DNA of 64,000 bases from Sarcophilus harrisii (taxonomy: Eukaryota > Chordata > Mammalia > Dasyuromorphia > Dasyuridae): the NCBI RefSeq assembly GCF_902635505.1, contig NC_045430.1, positions 25,159,064 through 25,223,063 of the forward strand, written 5' to 3'. This document shows positions 1 through 63,400 of the stretch, in pieces (the stretch's first letter is position 1; each line of letters starts with the position of its first letter). The position numbers were made by a program, and so were the translations under genes. A model generated the notes under the pieces. That model did not search any database, had not been told where the DNA came from, and saw only the letters and a list, made by a program, of their open reading frames with translations.

Positions 1-686
1 CGGAGTCCTTTTCTTTTTGTTACATCCTTGAGATAATGAAGAGGTAAAGTTGGCAGGATATCTGAGCGTTGGTTCTTACCAACACTGAGTAATGCTCAGT
101 TTCACGGGCAATTGGTTTCCTAGACTGATAAATCTCCCTTGCTACATAAGCATCTGAATCTGGATTCTATCTGACCCCTCTACACCTACAACACTCTTAC
201 TAATTATGAGTCCTACCAACCAAGAGTTCACTTCTAGTATATCAGCTAACCCTTTGCCATCAACCTAAGCTAGGGGAATTGAATCCCAAACCAATTTAGT
301 AGATAGATTAAATCCCTGAACAAAAACAGTATCTCAAAGTCACATTTTGATATAGTAGCCCAAATACCCAGGGAAATACCTCATCTCAGAGGTGGAGAAG
401 AAGCCTCTGAGGTCAATTTGTCCAATTTCTACTGGACCAAGAAGGCATTCTGCAAGAAATTCAACAAGAAGTCATCCAGAGTTTGTTAAACATTTCCAGT
501 GAGGAGAAACCAATCTATTCTCGAAATAAATGGGGTTATTGGTAAGAAGAGGAAAATAAACCTACCTCCTACATAATGATAGTGTCCCCCAAATCTCAGT
601 AAAGTTAGAAACTATTAAAGTTTAAAACTGTACTAAGACTTTTGAGACACCCTATGCATATAAATGTATATTTACATAATGTCATG

Positions 687-692
687 TTTATT
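687..692 (-). terminator. Candidate SLC17A8 poly(A) signal
   Basis: AATAAA on the minus strand is the first clear canonical hexamer I noticed downstream of the stop. The actual 3' end may lie elsewhere. Confidence 0.25.
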
Positions 693-711
693 TGGGGGAT
701 AAATTAGACTA

Positions 712-861
712 TAAGAAGAAGGAAGGAAAGAAGCAAGGAAGGAAGAGAAAGGAGGGAAAAAGGGAGGGAGGAGGAAGGAAGGAAAGAAGAAAAAGAAAAG
801 GGAAAAATTAAAAAAGGAAGAAAGGAACTTGAAGGAGGAAAGTAAGAAAAGAAGGAAAGTG
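712..861 (+). repeat. Purine-rich GGAA/GGGA tract
   Basis: Imperfect (GGAA)/(GAAA) sequence with almost no pyrimidines on the plus strand, inside the likely SLC17A8 3' UTR or just beyond it. Confidence 0.9.
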
Positions 862-1278
862 GCTAATCTATCGCCTAAATAAATACTGGAATAGACTTAT
901 GATTTCATTAGCATAAGGAGCACCTATTAGGAAATCTCTACCAATGGGGATGGATACTGGCTTTGCACCTTAAAATCTAAGAAAATTCCTAGAAAATGAT
1001 TGAATGATTTGTCCAGGGTCACAGAGCCAGTATGTGTTAGAAGTAGGACTCAACTCCACATCTCTCTAACTCAGCAAATGAGAGCAGATCTGTAGCGTCC
1101 CACACCATTGTTGCCTCTTCATCAAACATGGGGTCCCATGTCTTTTCTTTTCATCCTATAGCACTCAATGTCTTGGCAAGATCTGCTAGGGAGGAAGCAA
1201 TAGCTATGGATACTACAATGTCTGGTTTCATGGTACACGGAGGCCTGGAATGCTGAAACAACTGGGCATTTTCTTACA

Positions 1279-54095
<52,817 letters not shown>

Positions 54096-54260
54096 GGTGA
54101 ATGAGGGACCCCTCTAGTGGGTTAGCAGCAATCATTCACTGTCGGTCATTCTTATTCATTTCAATTTGAGATGCCCATGCAGAGCCCTCCCAGGGAGACA
54201 AGTAACCACTCTTTCCCCCTGGAAATATCAGGAAGATGAAATCCAATCAAGTTCTTCCAA

Positions 54261-54311
<51 letters not shown>

Positions 54312-54700
54312 ATGGGATATGGGGTCTGACAACAGTCAGGCTGGGGAGACTCCTTAGGAGAGCTAAGAGGGAGACAGGATGCTGGGAGCTCTCTATGCAT
54401 CGGCAGTGAGGCTCAAGGCAGACTCCTAGGGGCTGCAGGTGGAGATGCTAAAGGGGATCTCACTGGGTGACCTGGGAAAGAGGCAAATCCCTATGTCTTT
54501 GCTTCCCGCTGGTCATGCCTTGATTGGGTCCGAACTCTGGGCTCCACCCCCACCTGCCTTTTTCCTGAGCTCAGCTGTGTGTCACTCCCAGATCCTCTTC
54601 AAGGGGATGCTATAACCTGCCCCTCAGCCACTCGTTATTAATAGGCTCTCGTCCAAAACAGGCATCCAGGAGCAAAGTTAATTAAACATTTACAAGTTCT
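54096..54700 (-). promoter_or_regulatory. SLC17A8 5' UTR and probable proximal promoter zone
   Basis: This sequence lies immediately upstream of the start codon and is richer in G+C than its surroundings but is not a CpG island. It contains a 42-base A run (T on the transcribed strand) at 54266-54307 and an AT-rich TATTAATAA on the minus strand at 54643-54635 that could be a TATA-like element. No transcription start can be assigned from sequence alone. Confidence 0.35.
54266..54307. repeat. 42-base poly-A run about 170 bp upstream of the start codon
   Basis: This is an uninterrupted A tract on the plus strand. No SINE or LINE body adjoins it, so it looks like an expanded mononucleotide microsatellite rather than a retroposon tail. 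If within the 5' UTR it would appear as poly-U in the mRNA. Confidence 0.9.
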
Positions 54701-55051
54701 CTTCCAGCATGGAGAACAGACACTCTGCAAACAAATACCCAGATACCTTTGGCTAAAGAACATCACTCCTCATCGGAGAGGCAGTGGGCATGGGGCAGAA
54801 AAAAAATGAGTTTAAATTCTGACTTGGTCACTCACTACCTGTGTGAATTGAGTAGGTCCCTTAATCCATCTGGGTCAATTTCCTCATTTATAAAATGAGA
54901 TGTTAGGGCTGGGTGGCTTTCAAGATCCCTTCCAGCTCCATCAACAGCTTCAACAGGGACATGCGGGGAACATTTCAGGAGAAAGATAATTATTACTTTA
55001 CATTTTGAAAAACTTAGCAAAGTTTATTTAGTTTTTTCCTAATCTGTGGTT

Positions 55052-55300
55052 TAATCATTTTGGGTGTCCAATTCTTCATGACCCCATTTAGGGTTTTTGT
55101 GCCAAAGCTACTGGAATGGTTTACTATTTTCTTCACTTCGTTTTACAGATGGGAAAACTGAGGTCACACAGCTAGATACTGGAGTGGTTTACTATTTCTG
55201 TCTCCGGCTCATGTAACAGATGAGGAAATTGAGGCAAATAGGGTTAAGGGATTTACCCAGGGTCACACAGTTAATCTCTCCAGCTGCCCATCCTTCCTAA
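55052..55300 (-). mobile_element. Mar-1 SINE variant with internal duplication, reverse
   Basis: Two copies of the CTGGA(A/G)TGGTTTACTATTT..ACAGATG segment (about 55108-55175 and 55176-55275) are joined at CACACAGCTAGATACTGGAG, the same architecture as at 31885-32230. The first unit has lost its middle part. Confidence 0.8.
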
Positions 55301-55323
55301 TCTCCTTGTACAAGAACATAATG

Positions 55324-55398
<75 letters not shown>

Positions 55399-55404
55399 AC
55401 ACAC
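55324..55404. repeat. (TA)n(GA)n(CA)n compound microsatellite
   Basis: About 11 TA units pass into about 25 GA units and then a short CA run. Confidence 0.95.
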
Positions 55405-55439
55405 TCTGACTGATTAAGGTAGCCAGTGCTCTAAGGTCA

Positions 55440-55630
55440 CTATCCAAACTATAAGTGAAAATGGGATAAAAATCAGATCAAAAGGAAAAAAAAACCACGA
55501 GAAAAAAAGGCAAATAACAAAAAAGGTGAAAATACTAAGCTTTGATTCACATTCAGTCTTCACAGTTTTCTCTCTGGATATGAACGGCACTCTCCATCAC
55601 TAGTCTATTGGAATTGTCAAGGCATAGATT
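55440..55630 (-). mobile_element. L1 3'-region fragment, reverse orientation
   Basis: AAAAATCAGATCAAAAGG, AAAGGTGAAAATACTAAGC and CACTCTCCATCACTAG match the parallel copy at 49045-49225. Confidence 0.6.
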
Positions 55631-55664
55631 TTACAGTATGCAAAGCTGTTTGTACCTATAGCTA

Positions 55665-55880
55665 TCTAATACAGTGGGCTTGGAATCAAAAAGGCTTGAG
55701 TTCAAATCGTCTCAAGCACTTCTTTGTTTGATCTTGAGCAAGTCATTTACCCTCTGTCTGCCTCTGGATCCTTTACTCTAAAATGAGAATAATAATAGCA
55801 CCTGCCTCCCATTGTTGGTGTGAGAATCATATGTGTATATTGCTTAGCACAGTGCTTGGAACAAAGTAAGTATTTAATAA
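55665..55880 (+). mobile_element. MIR (CORE-SINE)
   Basis: AGGCTTGAGTTCAAATCG, TTGATCTTGAGCAAGTCATTT and TTGCTTAGCACAGTGCTTGGA are present in order. Confidence 0.75.
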
Positions 55881-56037
55881 ACATGTTCCCTTCTCCTCTA
55901 GTTAAAGTTTTAGAACTAAAAAGAACCTTAGAAGTTTTGTAGTTCAATCCACTTTTTAAAATGTTTATTGAAAACTTATTTTTCTTAGTACTTTCATTTC
56001 CAAATATCTCCCTCTAGTATTCTACCTAGTGGAACAT

Positions 56038-56226
56038 TCAAAGGGGAGGGGGAAAAGGAGGGGAAAGGAGGGAAGGGGAAGGAGGGAAAGGGGAAGGAGA
56101 GGAGGAGGAAAGGGAGAAGGAGGAAGGGGGAAAGGTGGTGGAAGAGGAAGGGGGAAAGGTGGTGGAAAGGGAAGGGGGAAAGGTGGTGGAAAGAGAAGGG
56201 GGGGAAGGGAGAGAAAGAGGGAAGGA
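56038..56226 (+). repeat. G-rich homopurine tract with an internal minisatellite
   Basis: About 190 bp of G/A with many runs of three or more G. From 56125 a roughly 30-bp unit, AAGGGGGAAAGGTGGTGGAA plus spacer, occurs three times. The only pyrimidines are the T bases in GGTGGTGG. Confidence 0.95.
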
Positions 56227-56465
56227 TGAATTTAGGAAATTTAACAATATGGTGACTTGAACAATATATAAGTTGTTCTACATCTATCTTCTTCAGAGAA
56301 AGGAAGTCTCCTGTTCTCTAAAATCCATTTGTTGTTGTTTTTCACTTGCATTGTTATAAGAATAATAATAGCTAGCCTTACATAGTACTTATAACGTGCT
56401 AGGCACTATACTAAGTATTTCACAAATGTCAACTCATTTAATCTTCACCATCATCCTGGGAAATT

Positions 56466-56680
56466 ATTGTTCACTTGTTTCAGTCAGGTTCAACTCTTCG
56501 TGACCCAATTTGAGGTTTTTTTTGACAGATATATTAGAGTGATTTGCCATGTCCTTCTCCAGTTCATTTTACAAACAAGGAAACTGAGGCACAGTCTCAC
56601 AGCGAGGCCGGGTTTGAACCCTGGAGATGAGTCCTCGAGTCTGGGCCTGCTTTATTTCCCTCAGTCTTCGTGCTTCCTAG
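56466..56680 (-). mobile_element. Mar-1 type SINE, reverse
   Basis: TTCAGTCAGGTTCAACTCTTCG, GATTTGCCATGTCCTTCTCC and ACAAGGAAACTGAGGCACAG are present on the plus strand. Confidence 0.8.
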
Positions 56681-57899
56681 GCCTGGGCTGGGAGGAGACT
56701 GACCTGCAGCTGCTTGTGTGCCCTCGCTGTTGCAGACAGGTATCCCTGAAAATGACTTGGGCTACAGCGACACCTCCTGGCCACCATGAAACACGGCACG
56801 TTTGCACAACTGGCTGAAGCAGAGGGATTTTGCTGTTCTTTTGTCAAATAGAAAGGTTTTCTCATTTCTTGGTACTGGGGGAGAGGGGGGAAAAGGAAGC
56901 GGGGGAGGAGGAGAGGGAGAAAGAATCTACTACAAGGTAATAAACCTGTTGAAGAACTACAAGATGTTTCCACAGACTGAGTCCCACTTCATCTCAGGTC
57001 AGCTCAGCTCACTGAGCAGAGGATCACAGATTTACAGCTCCAAGGGCCCCAAGAGCGCACTGAGCTCAAACTCCTCATTTTATAATAGGAATTACGAACC
57101 TTTACACACAAAGCGCTTTATTCTAGTCTCCCCAAAACCTTCTGAGTGTGTTTCTCCACTTGCCCGGGCCAGCCTTCATGACCACAGACCATGAGGACAC
57201 CACGGAGAGCACTCACTCCTTCCTCTGGTTTAGGGCTTGGAGGCTGAAGGGTTGAATTTGTGGAAAACTAATTTGTCATTTTGTGTTTAAAATGTGTGGC
57301 TCAGATTCTGACTCGGTCTTTCAGGGGGCCTTCCTTTGACCGCTGGAGGACGGCAGGGTAGCCGACACAGAGGACAGAACGTTTGATATGGGGCAGCACC
57401 GGTGTCATGCACACGGCCTAGACGAGCTGCTCCATCCAAGCTGCCAGCCAGCGCTCTCACCTCTAAACCTGGCCCAAGTGGATCCATTTCTGCTTGGGGG
57501 ATGGGAGGCCAAGGTGGGGGGGGGGGGACTGTTCCCTAATGAAACCGAAGGACTAAAAGAAAATATCTGTTCAACTGCTATATCCAAGGGACTGTGCCAG
57601 CCAAATCAAAGGCAGATGCAACGTAAGGTCTTTCCAGGAGATGGCAATCTAATGGAGGAAAAGGACACATACAGATGTAAGAGGCAGCGCTTGGAGTTGG
57701 AATCAGAGGGTCTGGTACACTGTGCGACCCCAAAAAAGTAAACTCTCAGAGGGTCTCAGTTTTTGCCTATGCAAAATGCAGCAGTTGGATGGGGCCTTCT
57801 AAGGTCTCTTCTGTCTAAATTGAAGACCCTGATTCAAACAGTTCTAAGTTCAGGATCAAAAAAGAAAAGTGTAGGTGTGGCCCCCACACCATTAAGCAA

Positions 57900-58140
57900 G
57901 AATGGTTATCAATAAGTTATCAACAAGCACTTGTTAATCATCTATTATTTGCCAAGGATTGCACTAGGCACTGGCTATATAAAAGACAAAAATGAGATTT
58001 TGAGTTCTTGCTTCTCAAGTTTACATCTTATGGGAAGTGGGGGAAGAAATATGAACATGATACAAAATACATAGAAAGAACATAATTCAGAAGGGAAGCG
58101 ATGATAGAGGGATCAGGTAAAAAGTATCCAATAGGTGGTA
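57900..58140 (+). mobile_element. L2-type 3' remnant
   Basis: CAACAAGCACTTGTTAATCATC, TTGCCAAGGATTGCACTAGG and CTTCTCAAGTTTACATCTTATG match the L2 3' pattern. Confidence 0.6.
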
Positions 58141-58194
58141 TTAAAGCAATAATAAAGTGAATTAAGATTGTAATTATACATTTTCAAGTCATCA

Positions 58195-58860
58195 TTCATC
58201 AAATATCTCCAAAGGGATTATTCCAAACAGATTATAAAGGAAGGGAAAAGAACCCACAGGTGCAAAAATGTTTATGGCAGCCCTTTTTGTAGTGGCAAGG
58301 AATTAGAAGCTGGGTGGATGCCCATCAGCTGGAGAATGGCTGAATAAGTTATAGGATATGAATGTTATGAATATTATTGTTCTGTGAGAAACGACCAGCA
58401 GAATGATTTCAGAGAGGCCTGGAGAGACATGAACTGATGCTAAGTGAAGTGAGAAGAATCAGAAGATCATTGTACATGGCAACAAGATTATATGATGATC
58501 AATTCTGATGAACTTGGTCAGGCCACTTCCAATAGACTTGTGATGGAGAGAACTATCTGTATCCAGCGAAAGGACTATGGGGACTGAATGTGGATAACAA
58601 TATATTATTTTCACCTTTTTTGTTGTAATTCACTTGCTTTTTGCTTTCTCCTTTTTGATCAGATTTTTCTTGTGCAGCATGATAAATGGGGAAATATTAG
58701 AATTAGAATGTTTAACATATATTGGATTACTTGCTGTCGGGGGGGTGGGGGGGGTGGTAAGGGAGTGGGGAGAAAATAGTAAACTGGAATTGACAGGCCT
58801 AAATTTATGATCCCAATTTTTCTTTTTAATATTTTTTGGTCAATTGTAAGGCTTGTAAAC
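58195..58860 (+). mobile_element. L1 3'-end remnant
   Basis: It contains the typical series GGCAGCCCTTTTTGTAGTGGC, CCCATCAGCTGGAGAATGGC, CTGGAGAGACATGAACTGATG and CCAGCGAAAGGACTATG, followed by the G-rich block near 58740. It is older than the copy at 61577. Confidence 0.75.
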
Positions 58861-61556
58861 CAAAAACCACAAGAGGGGCAGAATTCCGGGCACTGTCATG
58901 AGCTGAATGCCTAGAATGATTTTCCCAGTTTCATCTCTATCTCATCTACCTTCCATCAAAGGTCAAGTTCCATCTCCTACCTCAAGTCTTTACCGACATT
59001 CCCCCTATTAATCCCTTCCAAAATATCTCATGTTTACTTTGTATATCCATGTACAAGTGGTTTTCTCAACAGAAGGTTTTTCAGACCTTTTTATTTTTGT
59101 CTTTGCACTCCAAATCGAATATAGTTGCTAGTACATAATAAGTACTCGTTAAGTGCTTGTTCTGAGGTCCCTAAAACAGCATTTCAGATATACTACTCAG
59201 GTGAAATCTTTCCCAAGAAATTAAAGTGAAATAACTAGCAGACAAGATCATGCATATAAATCTCCATTTCTCCCATGGTGTCCCCCTATTAACACAAGAT
59301 CATAAACCAAACTACATAAAGATTCCTAACAGCTGATTCACATTAACCCACAACATGTGGTTATTTGGTCCTATCCCTCCATCACAAGTTATCTTCTACA
59401 ATCAAAGTCAAATACACAGATTTATAAAATTGGGGGGAGGGGGAAGCAAGCTTGGCCAAAGTTTGCACAATAAACCTGCACATTAATGGCAATCTGGAAA
59501 ATGAAAGTCCCTAAGATTGGATTTCAAAGTGATTTAAAACTCTGAATGCTTCAATACTAATAATCCCCATCATTCTGTGAAATTCATTAACTCACTTTTT
59601 CTTTTATCTGAAAACTAATCTTCTTAGAACTAGCAGAAGTTTTCACTGGAAAGCTGCCATGGCAGTTTCTGAGAATTCAGTGAAACCCCATTACTATGGG
59701 AAGGCATTGGAGTAAAGCTTTAGTTGAGACTGTGCTAAAAAGAATTTCTTAATTATTTGGAGAACTGCTGAAGAACACAAAAATTCATTTTGACTTCAAA
59801 TTTAGATATGCCAGCAAATAACATTTCTCACTAATTCAACTAGCATTAAGAATTTTTATTTGTCAGGTCCTGTCAGGTCAACAATGAAAAAATTTAACAA
59901 CTCATGCTCTCAAAGTGTTTGTAGATGTAATGGGATAAATATTATGTATACATGTGTGAAATATGCACCAATCAAAAAAAATTCAGGAGACTTAAGTATC
60001 ATCAGCCTTATTTGGATGAAGGCACTCGAGTTATGCGTTTAAGAGAAATTTGGGGGATTCGAAAAGGTAGGGGAAAGCTTACTAGGCATTGACAACAGCC
60101 AGAGCAAAAACAAAGACGAGTGTTGTATGTGAAAAATGACAAAATGGGCAATTTGACAGATTTGTAGAATGGGTAAAGTACAGTAAAGCTGGAAAAACAA
60201 GTTGGAGCCAGATCCCAAAAGTACTCCAAGTAACAACCAGAGAAGTTTGCATTTGACCACTTAAGTAGGGGAGAACATGGTCCCCAGTCCACTAAAAAAC
60301 ATACTTCCTAAAGTGTTCTAAAACAGCTTATGTCTTTCATCTAGCCCACATGGTTCCATAATGTCTTTAAATATTCAGTGAGAGATAGTTAAATGCCAGA
60401 CTATGGCCTACATTATTCTACTCTAGCTATGATTTAGTTTCCAAGTTTTAATAGCATATAGTACCAAAGGCTCTAATGGCTCTACTCAGTTGAAAGGCTC
60501 AAGTTCAAACTCATTCTCCTGACATTCCGAGTTCCCAGATACATATTTTTCTCCCACTATTCTATCCATTTAGGGCCTAAAGGCATGATCACACTAAGTA
60601 GTCAATAAATGCATACTAGATGAATCTATCATACACTACAATTTCAATGCAAATGTGCATCCACTTCAGACAAGAATTGCTCTTCTGGCTGATACAGATT
60701 AAAAAAAAGAAATAGCCCATAAGGCAGTAGTAAAAACCATGTTGCTGTAAACAGGAGAAAGGAACAAATGAGATCACAAATGGCTTCTTGGAGGCTATGT
60801 GTACCTTAATATATGAATGTTCATACAACAAGGAAAACCATGTGTGTAAGTACAAACAAGTAGCCTGAATACTGAAGCTGTAAGCCTGGCTCTTCCATTA
60901 ACTCACAAAATACTCATGGGAAAGTCTATTTATTTTCCTGGTCCCAGCTTACTTCTCCTCCAACAAAAAACTGAAAACTGAGTGGAAATGGAGGGAAACA
61001 CCTATTAGTTGGGGAACAACTAAACAAATTGTGGTATATTTATGTAATGATACAGCTCCACACGCAGAGCTATTATCATTACCATCATCACTGGTAAGAA
61101 ATCATCAAGGGATAAGCCTCAGAGAAACTTGGAAAAGACTTCTATATAAACTGATACTGAATGAATTGAGACAATCAGAATATAAACCACAACATTGTAG
61201 AAATAAGCAACTTCAAGAACTTTAATCAGTGCAATGAGCTATCACGTACCTACCTTGTGGCAAACAGATGATGGACTAAATGTGTACAATGAGATACACA
61301 CTGTGGGCATGGGCAATGTTGCAATGTGTTATGCATATTTATTATAAGAATTTTCTTTTTCCTTTCTGTTTTTTTCCTGGGCAATAAGTGAAGCAGGAAA
61401 AAAGGAAAAACAAATTTTAATTTAAAAAAGGAGGATGTAGGTCAGTGTCTCAGGTAGTACCTTTCACCTAGAAAATTCTGATTTTAACATTCTTATGAAT
61501 TTACTTCTGATAATTAAGTCTGTAAGAAATGTAATCAAAACCAAAACCATGTTTAA
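58861..61556. other. Intergenic, mostly unrecognised sequence
   Basis: A CR1/L2-type 3' remnant lies at about 58895-59160 and L1 (plus) fragments at about 60975-61435. The rest, notably 59170-60960, is AT-rich with no recognised repeat or coding potential. Confidence 0.6.
60975..61435 (+). mobile_element. Degraded L1 3'-end remnant
   Basis: It contains AACACCTATTAGTTGGGGAA, ACAAATTGTGGTATATT and, after an atypical stretch, GCAATGTGTTATGCATATTT, in the usual L1 order but diverged. Confidence 0.55.
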
Positions 61557-61576
61557 TTTAAAGTATGTCAATTCAA

Positions 61577-62130
61577 TTATTGTTCAGTAAGAAATGACCA
61601 ACAGGATGATTTCAGAAAGACCTGGAGAGACTTACACGAACTGATGCCGAGTGAAATGAGCAGGGCCAGGAGATCATCATATACTTCAACAACACTATAT
61701 GATCAATTCTGAACCAGTCATCTTCAGCAATGAGATGAACCAAATCAGTTCTAATGGAGCAGTAATGAATTGAACCAGCTACATCCAGCGAAAGAACTCT
61801 GGGAGATGACTATGAACCATTACATTTAATTCCCAATCCCTATATTTTTGCCTGCCTGCATTTTTTATTTCCTTCACAGGCTTAATTGTACAATATTTCA
61901 GAGTCTGATTCTTTTTGTACAGCAAAATAATGGTTTGGACACACATACTTATTTTGTATTTAATTTATACTTTAACATATTTAAAATATATTGGTCATCC
62001 TGCCATCTAGGGGAGGGGGTGGGGGGAAGGAGGGGAAAAATTGGAACAAAAAGGTTTGGCAATTGTCAATGCTGTAAAATTACCCATGCATATAACTTTG
62101 TGAATAAAAAGCTATTAAAAAGTTTTTTTT
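61577..62130 (+). mobile_element. 5'-truncated L1 3' end with target-site duplications
   Basis: It matches the marsupial L1 3'-end pattern seen elsewhere in the window (ACCTGGAGAGACTTACA..CCAGCGAAAGAACTC..TTTGTACAGCAAAATAA..GGCAATTGTCAATGCTG..AATAAAAAGCTATT). Flanking 20-mers at 61557-61576 and 62131-62150 (core AAAGTATG(T/C)CAATTCAA) agree at 19 of 20 positions, which defines the insertion precisely. It carries no coding sequence. Confidence 0.85.
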
Positions 62131-62170
62131 TTTAAAGTATGCCAATTCAAATGCTTGCTCACAAAGGATT

Positions 62171-62176
62171 TTTATT
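62171..62176 (-). terminator. Candidate distal poly(A) signal of the putative SCYL2 3' UTR
   Basis: A minus-strand AATAAA lies about 20 bp inside the point where repeat-free sequence gives way to an inserted L1. The position is right for cleavage near 62150. Confidence 0.3.
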
Positions 62177-63349
62177 CCCGTTTACCACGAAGCTTTGTTC
62201 AGTTAATCTGCAAGAAAGAAACCCATTTACAGAAAAGGAAAATAAAGTCTACTTGTGTTTCCTTTTGGAATGTTCTATATACTCTGGCTTTTTTTCCCCA
62301 TCAAAGAAAAGTATGAATTTGGTAGAAAAAAGGGAAACACACAATTGTTCATAAAAATACAAATTCCCCTTGAATTCTGAAATCTATTGTAAACATTAGG
62401 ATTCCAATTCAAGAAGACAAAAATGATCTTTGCAATTTTTAAAAAATGTCTGTTAACAAAGCCCCCAATTCCTCTTAAAACTTATCATAACAGTCTTCTT
62501 CCCAAAACAATTTCTTGGTAGAACAGAGCAGTGGCAGTAAAAGCAAATGATTTACTGGAGATTCTATAATGTGGATGAAATAAATGGGAGAATGACTTTT
62601 TAAAAGTGATGGAACAGATCTCAATTATATTTCCAAAAGTCTGAATTTTTAATTAAAACCAAATTATCAGGAATTCAATATTGCAACAGCCCTTATGTTA
62701 TCAGGCTGGGTACTAATCCTCCACCAGAAATGATCACAATCCTCTCCAAGCTTCAGCAGATATTAATGAATTGCTTGTGCCCACCACCAAACTGTCTATG
62801 ACCAACTCCTTGGCTTTTTGGTTAATTAGGAGAAGATATCTCTACATTAAGTAGAAAATGCCTCTACTAAACAGCGATTACTTTAATTATCACAAAGAAA
62901 ATATACTTCAAATATTCATTCCATGTGTGAATTCTCCAAGCATGATTCAAATCCAATAGTTACAAAAACACTCTTACAAAGAATGCAATCATATTTACAA
63001 ATACATTTTTCTAGGGCAAAATGACTGTTCTTAATGTTTATCATTTCTGAAGTAATAATCACAAGTTGTTTCTAACATAAGTCATTTCTAAGTTCAGATA
63101 TAATAAAGTACAGCTCATGCAGAAATCAGATGTGAAAGTTGATTTATTATTTTTTTTAAAAAGTCCCCTCATATCATATGTTGGCAGCAAGAACGTTTTT
63201 TATCATCCAATCACATTTTATAATCAAATCAGCATAACCCAGGACACTTACCAAGAGTATCATTTAGCACACAAAACTTCACACGGTTTATTTAAAACCA
63301 ATGCTGGTCCCAGACAATTCAAAATAAAAATATGAAGGCAGCAACCATA

Positions 63350-63398
<49 letters not shown>
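63350..63398. repeat. (CT)n(CA)n microsatellite
   Basis: About nine CT units followed by about sixteen CA units, inside the putative SCYL2 3' UTR. Confidence 0.95.

Positions 63399-63400
<2 letters not shown>

Larger units (their letters stand above)
1..1278 (-). other. SLC17A8 3' UTR and downstream flank
   Basis: This is non-coding sequence after the stop codon. A minus-strand AATAAA at 692-687, about 590 nt past the stop, is a candidate polyadenylation signal, but it is unsupported by transcripts. A purine-rich GGAA-type tract lies at 712-861 and a MIR/CORE-SINE remnant at about 995-1110. Nothing else recognisable was seen in 1-700. Confidence 0.5.
54701..58194. other. Intergenic, upstream of SLC17A8
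   Basis: This region holds a MIR at about 54800-54935, a Mar-1 SINE with internal duplication at 55052-55300, (TA)n(GA)n at 55324-55404, an L1 3' piece (minus) at 55440-55630 and a MIR at 55665-55880. A G-rich purine minisatellite lies at 56038-56226, a reverse Mar-1 at 56466-56680, and SINE/L2-like fragments at about 57010-57100 and 57900-58140. Open frames at 56800-57740 have no recognisable protein similarity. Confidence 0.7.

Noticed and set aside
56029-56247. Gly/Arg-rich and Pro/Ser-rich open frames
   Set aside because: They are translations of the G-rich purine minisatellite; there is no other coding evidence.
56467-57741. Several 60-130 codon frames in the intergenic region
   Set aside because: They overlap SINE fragments and GC-richer unique sequence. 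No motif, splice structure or similarity could be recognised, so they are not called as genes.
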